Assembly (NCBI GenBank): GCA_016286205.1 | Contig: JAEESF010000018.1 | Span: 1-25,573, forward strand | Origin: Colicola sp016286205 | Lineage (GTDB): Bacteria; Bacteroidota; Bacteroidia; Bacteroidales; Paludibacteraceae | Direction: 5' to 3' | DNA: 25,573 nt | Part shown: in pieces, positions 21,283-25,573 of the stretch | Layout of the letters: the number at the start of each line of letters is the position of its first letter | Numbering within the stretch: position 1 is the first letter of the stretch | Program-made: the position numbers and the translations under genes | Notes under the pieces: generated by a model | What the model saw: the letters and a program-made list of their open reading frames with translations, nothing else | Told to the model about the DNA's origin: nothing | Database searches by the model: none

Positions 21283-21294
21283 TTTTTGAATCAA

Positions 21295-24200
21295 TCAACG
21301 AATTTCTTGACCTTGCACTGTGTATATTTTCCCGTTTTTCTCAATATAGAGCACGCCGTCACGAATGATCTTACGATATTCGACGGACTCGCCACTCTCT
21401 ATCGTTTCAAAGCCTTCAGGAGCTTTCTCCTGGAAAATAGCGGTAATAGTTGCATCCATACATGCCGGTGCTATAAATGGGTTCTCGGTCGAGCCATTAG
21501 ACCATTCGACGAACTCATAGCCTGCGTTTGGAGTTGCAATCAGCATTACTTCTTCTCCTTCTTCGAAGATACCGCCGCCAGTAGCACTACCCATAATCGG
21601 ATCATTGACATTGACGGTGATGGTATATTTCGGAGTCTCGGGATCTTTAGGAGCGATACGGAAGGTACGAACTTCGTTATTGTTCGCATCGCGCATGGTA
21701 CCGTTCTCAGCGAGATAAGTGCCCTCCGGGTAGATCATATAGTTCTCCGGTATAACCAATCCGCCACGAATCTCCATGCCGCAACCCGACACTTGCAGTT
21801 CGTTGCCTTCAATCAGTTTGAGTGTATCGGTAATTATAGCCACATGGTCCTCACTGTTACCGGTAATCTTTGTCAACTTATTACGTAATTCGAGGACTGC
21901 AGTATTAGATGTGTTGACAAATTGGATACCTTTATCGTCGGTATTTGCCTCATGGAAGCCCACATTAAGGGTGTCGAAATAGATACGTACTATATCTGCC
22001 TCGTCGAAATATAGTGTCCAGTCAGATTGACCTTTGATGGTATTGCTACCATTACAATAAACGCGCACTTCGCCCGGCAGATTGGAGTAGATGCCGGATT
22101 CGTCAATATTCCAATTAACACCATTGAGCGTGACCTGACCTAAACCATCCTTATGTTTGTATTCGGATTTCTTGTCGCCCGCAGGGTCTAAGCAGTTTGC
22201 ACTGGTCACTTTGGTTCCTTTGAGCCACAACGGATATTCTTCCGGTGTGCCACCTGCGGGTTCAAACATCGCTACGCAGCGTGTCTCTGAGAGAATTTCT
22301 ACGGTCGTATTCTGCTCCGTATTTGTAACGAAACCGGTTTTGCCCTTGCGATAGATGTGCCACTCCTTGAACTGGTAACCACTGTTCGGATCTGCTTTGA
22401 TATTCAGGGCACGTCCGTAATTAGTTTCGAAGGAAGACGGGTTGCAATAGCCCATCGATTCGTCGTTCGGTTCCACGAAATAAGGAAGCGGATGGCGGCT
22501 GTTTCCAAGAACCAGTACTCCCTGGTTGGTATTATCGGTTGAACCGCTCACACCACCTGTAGAGGTAAAACTTGCTGCACGCGGCCAAGCTATATAACAC
22601 GATTTGCCGAGATTATTTTCTGTTATCACCGGCGTATTGCTGGTTTTAAAGCCACTCTGACTGAAGATAGTAGCATCATCTAATGTCAAACCGGTCTTGC
22701 AATACACCTCTCGCTCGCTATGAACCACGATGGAGTCTGCTGTACCGTTGCACTCCACGTACAAACGCGGACCCTCACAGCGGATAGGATACGAACTCTG
22801 GCCTTTGCCGTAAGTGTTGATATAGAGCGAACCGTTTTCTCCTAGTATTTCTGTGGATTGAGAACGAAGTATCAACTCGCAGTTGTTGTGAGCAGGTTTG
22901 AAATAGATACCATGACCGCCGTCTGCATAATAACGAGTATCGATTCCATCGTATTTGACGCCTGCAGGGTCGCCGGAATAAATGGTCACATTATCCATAA
23001 TGACGGTCACACTGTCCTCCTGAATCTCTATCGCAGGAACACCTTTCGGGTTCATTCCGCTATAACCGTTGTATAAACTTTGTGCATTGATGGAAGCATT
23101 CTCTAACATTAAAATGATCTTCCCACCTTCTGTCCATTTACCTCTCGAAATGTCTGCAATAGAGATTTTTCCGGTAGTATATTCGCTTTTGAAATCGTCC
23201 GCATTACGGATATTCATCTGCTTTCCGGCAATCCATATTTTATATTTGCGCAAGTCCACGTCGAGCACAAACGAAGCGGACGTGGCACTTCCGGAAGTAT
23301 AATTGTAGGTGTAGATAATATCTTGCCAATAGGATATGTCGCAACTCACTGCGCGTGACTGTGCTTCGGCCTTCAGCGGAGCGCCGTCAATAACCAATGT
23401 GGTAGCAGCAATCGCATTCGTCGTAGTAGCCGAAGCATCTACATACAGGTCGTGCAGCAGAATCTGGTTGTCGCACTCAATGGCTTTGCAGCCGGCACCG
23501 AAGACAACCAACGTATCTTCTTCCGAACCCTCAATGGATAAGTGAGCACCGGTACATTTGATTCCACTGCCGTGTACGCGGCTCGTGCCTTCCACCTTGA
23601 TAACATACTCCAGATTTTCGCTACCGGTATAGTTCATTACCACACTGCTTACATCCGCATTGCGCAGTAGTAGGGTTCTGGTGGCTTCGTTCCAACTTAC
23701 ACTGCCTCCGTCGCCCAGCATATCACCGGCATTCTCATCCGTCAGGCCAGTTCCATTGACGACAACGGGTACATAATCACCATTCATAATACGGAACTGC
23801 ATTACGGGCGCACTACGGAATGTTGTGATGAAATCGTCATAAGTGGTTTCTTTGTTGTCAAAACTATAGAAATATTTCTTTCCTGATGGAATACATGCTT
23901 TCCATTCGTCAACGGTTTGCGAATTCAATACACCCATCGCCAAACCGTGGATCATACCGTTCCCGAAGAAGAAGTGGTCATCTGCTTGCCATACTTTAAC
24001 GTACGTGCCGGGGGTATTCGAATTGGCGGCGTATTTGAAGATGGTGATGCCGGCATTAGCGGTTACCTCGCCGCCTAGAATGTTTACATATGCCTCAGTA
24101 ATGGATTCTATCTGGCTTACCTTGCCACCGCGCAGATTAAACACTACGCCTTCTTCTTCCAAAACGATTCCGCAGTAGTCAGGATTACCTGTTGCCCACG

Positions 24201-24798
24201 GAGCTTTGCCGACGATATTACCGCCAGAGATATCCAAGGTGTGGCAATGCGAACCAATCGGTACATATACTGCCGCTACTTCTTTGGCATGACCTTCATA
24301 ACTGTATAAAATTACTTGTCCGCCACCGTGCGAATCGCGGATTCCGAAGGACTCACAATACATCAAGTTGAAAAGGCTGATACGAGTTGGATTTACATTG
24401 GGATAATCGCCTGCCGAATAAGCGGCAACGAACTTCTTCGCGTTTTCTCCATACCAGTTGAATTGAATCGTATGACCATTCAAATCCAGTTGCTTGCGAC
24501 CGGTTACGTGGATAAAAGTGGCTGTGCGTTCGCGCACGAAAACATGCGCGTGAGCATCCGTCTCGTTGGCCTGCAAACGAAGGACCTGATCGCTACTGGC
24601 CAAGCAGACATCCTCGAACCATTTATCGTCCAAGATGATATCGTCTGTCAACCGCACAGTGCACGCACCATTTTGTTTCTCTAGACTTTCGTACAAGCCC
24701 GCGTAATTACTTACATCTACGACGTTCTCCGCCGTCAACGGCATTCCTGCCATCAGCGCCATGAGCGCCAAGGCAAAAGAAAGAAAATGTTTTTTCAT
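21295..24798 (-). CDS. Large exported beta-helix/InlB-repeat protein (putative adhesin)
   Basis: An 1167-residue secreted or surface protein. The chosen ATG at 24798 gives a proper signal peptide, MKKHFLSFALALMALMAGMPLTA. The frame is open from 24855, but the predicted transcript starts near 24853. Most of the protein consists of short strand-turn repeats with many Asn/Gly and paired phrases such as LDLNGHTIQF, GGNIVGK, LDISGG and ILGGEVTA, suggesting a right-handed beta-solenoid of about 700 residues. Two segments resemble InlB B-repeats (about 775-850, YQFKEWHIYRKGK; about 1057-1124, ITVNVNDPIMGSATGGG and GYEFVEWSNGST). The last 26 residues (RKIIRDGVLYIEKNGKIYTVQGQEIR) resemble the C-terminal region of Bacteroidetes surface proteins, but a full T9SS signal is not clear. 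No enzyme motif is recognised. The TPR-LuxR gene follows. Confidence 0.8.
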   Translation of the reverse strand: MKKHFLSFALALMALMAGMPLTAENVVDVSNYAGLYESLEKQNGACTVRLTDDIILDDKWFEDVCLASSDQVLRLQANETDAHAHVFVRERTATFIHVTGRKQLDLNGHTIQFNWYGENAKKFVAAYSAGDYPNVNPTRISLFNLMYCESFGIRDSHGGGQVILYSYEGHAKEVAAVYVPIGSHCHTLDISGGNIVGKAPWATGNPDYCGIVLEEEGVVFNLRGGKVSQIESITEAYVNILGGEVTANAGITIFKYAANSNTPGTYVKVWQADDHFFFGNGMIHGLAMGVLNSQTVDEWKACIPSGKKYFYSFDNKETTYDDFITTFRSAPVMQFRIMNGDYVPVVVNGTGLTDENAGDMLGDGGSVSWNEATRTLLLRNADVSSVVMNYTGSENLEYVIKVEGTSRVHGSGIKCTGAHLSIEGSEEDTLVVFGAGCKAIECDNQILLHDLYVDASATTTNAIAATTLVIDGAPLKAEAQSRAVSCDISYWQDIIYTYNYTSGSATSASFVLDVDLRKYKIWIAGKQMNIRNADDFKSEYTTGKISIADISRGKWTEGGKIILMLENASINAQSLYNGYSGMNPKGVPAIEIQEDSVTVIMDNVTIYSGDPAGVKYDGIDTRYYADGGHGIYFKPAHNNCELILRSQSTEILGENGSLYINTYGKGQSSYPIRCEGPRLYVECNGTADSIVVHSEREVYCKTGLTLDDATIFSQSGFKTSNTPVITENNLGKSCYIAWPRAASFTSTGGVSGSTDNTNQGVLVLGNSRHPLPYFVEPNDESMGYCNPSSFETNYGRALNIKADPNSGYQFKEWHIYRKGKTGFVTNTEQNTTVEILSETRCVAMFEPAGGTPEEYPLWLKGTKVTSANCLDPAGDKKSEYKHKDGLGQVTLNGVNWNIDESGIYSNLPGEVRVYCNGSNTIKGQSDWTLYFDEADIVRIYFDTLNVGFHEANTDDKGIQFVNTSNTAVLELRNKLTKITGNSEDHVAIITDTLKLIEGNELQVSGCGMEIRGGLVIPENYMIYPEGTYLAENGTMRDANNNEVRTFRIAPKDPETPKYTITVNVNDPIMGSATGGGIFEEGEEVMLIATPNAGYEFVEWSNGSTENPFIAPACMDATITAIFQEKAPEGFETIESGESVEYRKIIRDGVLYIEKNGKIYTVQGQEIR

Positions 24799-24859
24799 AA
24801 TTGTTAAATTTGAGTTAATTAATATTGAGAATTGTTTGAACGCATTTTTTTTCACGCTG

Positions 24860-24891
24860 CAAAGATACTGCTTTTTCTTCGCGCGTACAAG
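24860..24891 (-). promoter_or_regulatory. Promoter of the large exported protein
   Basis: TATCTTTG (24867-24860) on the minus strand matches the -7 consensus; CTTG (24891-24888) is one base off TTTG with a 20-nt spacer. The leader is about 55 nt to the ATG at 24798. Confidence 0.7.
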
Positions 24892-24935
24892 TACCTAAAA
24901 CTCGCATTTTTTTACCATCTAACTGGTTCGGAGTG

Positions 24936-25040
24936 ATTTTGAGCTCTCAAAATGTACTCTCATTAAGATTTTGTCCAATTTTTCCGTCTCACGAGGAAAC
25001 ACGAGACTTTAACCTGACGATCACGAGACAATCACCTGAC
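24936..25040. promoter_or_regulatory. Operator-like repeats between the exported-protein gene and the rRNA operon
   Basis: ATTTTGAG-CT-CTCAAAAT (24936-24953) is a perfect 8-bp inverted repeat. CACGAG occurs at 24990, 25000 and 25022. The last two are parts of a 19-nt direct repeat, CACGAGAC-N4-ACCTGAC (25000-25018 and 25022-25040), 22 bp apart. The rest of 24892-25246 has no gene; it includes CCTGAT-T-ATCAGG (25198-25210), a GGCC-rich imperfect palindrome (about 25153-25174) and A/T-rich DNA before the rRNA promoter. Confidence 0.5.
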
Positions 25041-25246
25041 AAAAAAGTGTACGTTTTTTAAGATTGTGTTCTATATTTCCTTCTTACGCGTACGTGCGCG
25101 TTCCTTTATATATTAAAATATCGTGCTTTCTGCCCGCTGATGCGCCAGAAATGGCCGGATGGCCCAAATCGGCCAAAATAGGTCTAAAAATACCACGCCT
25201 GATTATCAGGCAGTTACAAAGAAAATGCAAAAAAAATGCAGAAATA

Positions 25247-25278
25247 TTTGGTCAGTTCAAAAAAAAGCAGTAATTTTG
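25247..25278 (+). promoter_or_regulatory. rRNA operon promoter
   Basis: TTTG (25247-25250), 20 nt, TAATTTTG (25271-25278): a full match to the Bacteroidetes consensus with A-rich DNA upstream (AAAATGCAAAAAAAATGC), as expected for a strong promoter. The 16S gene begins about 215 nt downstream. Confidence 0.85.
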
Positions 25279-25492
25279 CACCCGCTTTTGAGAAACAAGT
25301 GCGTTTCTATTTTCTCCCGCAGTTGGGCATTAAAATTCAGATTCTTCCACGAAGGACCTAATTTTTTTGCGCTCTGCGAAACGAAAACAAATTGACAGAT
25401 TGAAACAATTAGTGTAGTACAAGACTATTTAAATGGTCCTAGTCAATACACTTGATAAATCGATTATTCTGAGCTATCTTATAATTTCTTTT
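25279..25492 (+). other. 16S rRNA leader
   Basis: Transcribed spacer before 16S. A hairpin AGAAAC-AAGTGC-GTTTCT lies at about 25290-25307. No gene is seen. RNase III processing stems cannot be checked because the 3' partner is outside the window. Confidence 0.6.
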
Positions 25493-25573
25493 ACAACGAA
25501 GAGTTTGATCCTGGCTCAGGATGAACGCTAGCGACAGGCCTAACACATGCAAGTCGAGGGGCAGCGCGGGAGA
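25493..25573 (+). rRNA. 16S ribosomal RNA, 5' end only
   Basis: AGAGTTTGATCCTGGCTCAG starts at 25500, the universal 27F site, equal to E. coli position 8, so position 1 is about 25493. It continues with ATGAACGCTAGCGACAGGCC and ACACATGCAAGTCGAGGGGC, typical of Bacteroidales. The window ends in the first variable region, too early for a family-level call. Confidence 0.97.

Noticed and set aside
24799..24855. N-terminal extension of the large exported protein (start at 24855)
   Set aside because: The predicted transcription start lies at about 24853, and the downstream ATG gives a clean signal peptide. The extension does not look like part of it.
25279..25492. tRNA or small gene in the rRNA leader
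   Set aside because: No cloverleaf and no open frame with a sensible start. Only a short hairpin is seen.

Overview
The window looks like chromosomal DNA from a member of the order Bacteroidales (Bacteroidota). Three things point there: a full hybrid two-component system protein with periplasmic propeller, histidine kinase, receiver and AraC HTH in one chain; repeated matches to the Bacteroidetes housekeeping promoter (TTTG, 20 nt, TAnnTTTG); and the last 81 bases, which are the 5' end of a 16S rRNA gene with a Bacteroidales-like start. I cannot name the family or genus. No insertion sequence, prophage, CRISPR array or tRNA is visible. This is core chromosome with unusually patterned intergenic DNA. 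|| Layout: 1-96 is the N-terminus of a leftward lipoprotein gene. 97-372 is a divergent regulatory region with phased repeats leading to a small heat-shock protein gene (373-819). 820-1373 is gene-free but full of small hairpins, two copies of one terminator and a 50-bp-period repeat. A rightward set follows: a DUF2130 coiled-coil/nuclease-fold protein, rfbA (dTDP-glucose synthesis), a repeat-rich gap, an orphan HTCS sensor-regulator, two short lipoproteins (FKBP-like and DUF4827-like), phosphoglucosamine mutase, surE and a small membrane protein that overlaps surE. || From 10936 to 24798 everything runs leftward. The promoter at 13210-13241 drives an OmpA-family protein with two exported zinc ribbons and probably a lipoprotein after it. 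A second transcription unit, rsfS - ftsH - M16 metalloprotease - lpxB, starts at the promoter at 19721-19752. A TPR/transmembrane/LuxR-type regulator has its own promoter and terminator. A 1167-residue exported repeat protein comes last. The rRNA operon promoter (25247-25278) and the 16S start close the window. || The genes are mostly envelope-related: UDP-GlcNAc precursor supply (glmM), dTDP-sugar supply (rfbA), lipid A (lpxB), membrane proteolysis (ftsH, M16), OmpA-type wall anchoring, and lipoproteins. Two membrane-spanning one-polypeptide regulators (HTCS and TPR-LuxR) sit among them. || The most unusual signal is not a gene. Degenerate 7-nt tandem tracts lie exactly at gene boundaries, often with the stop or start codon inside a heptad. 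They also occur inside the lpxB and ftsH coding sequences. Related 7-nt connectors (ACTAAAC or GTTTAnn type) alternate with short hairpins having 2-3 nt loops in mosaics after rfbA, before the DUF2130 gene and before the HTCS gene. I know of no described family that fits these, but I could not search.
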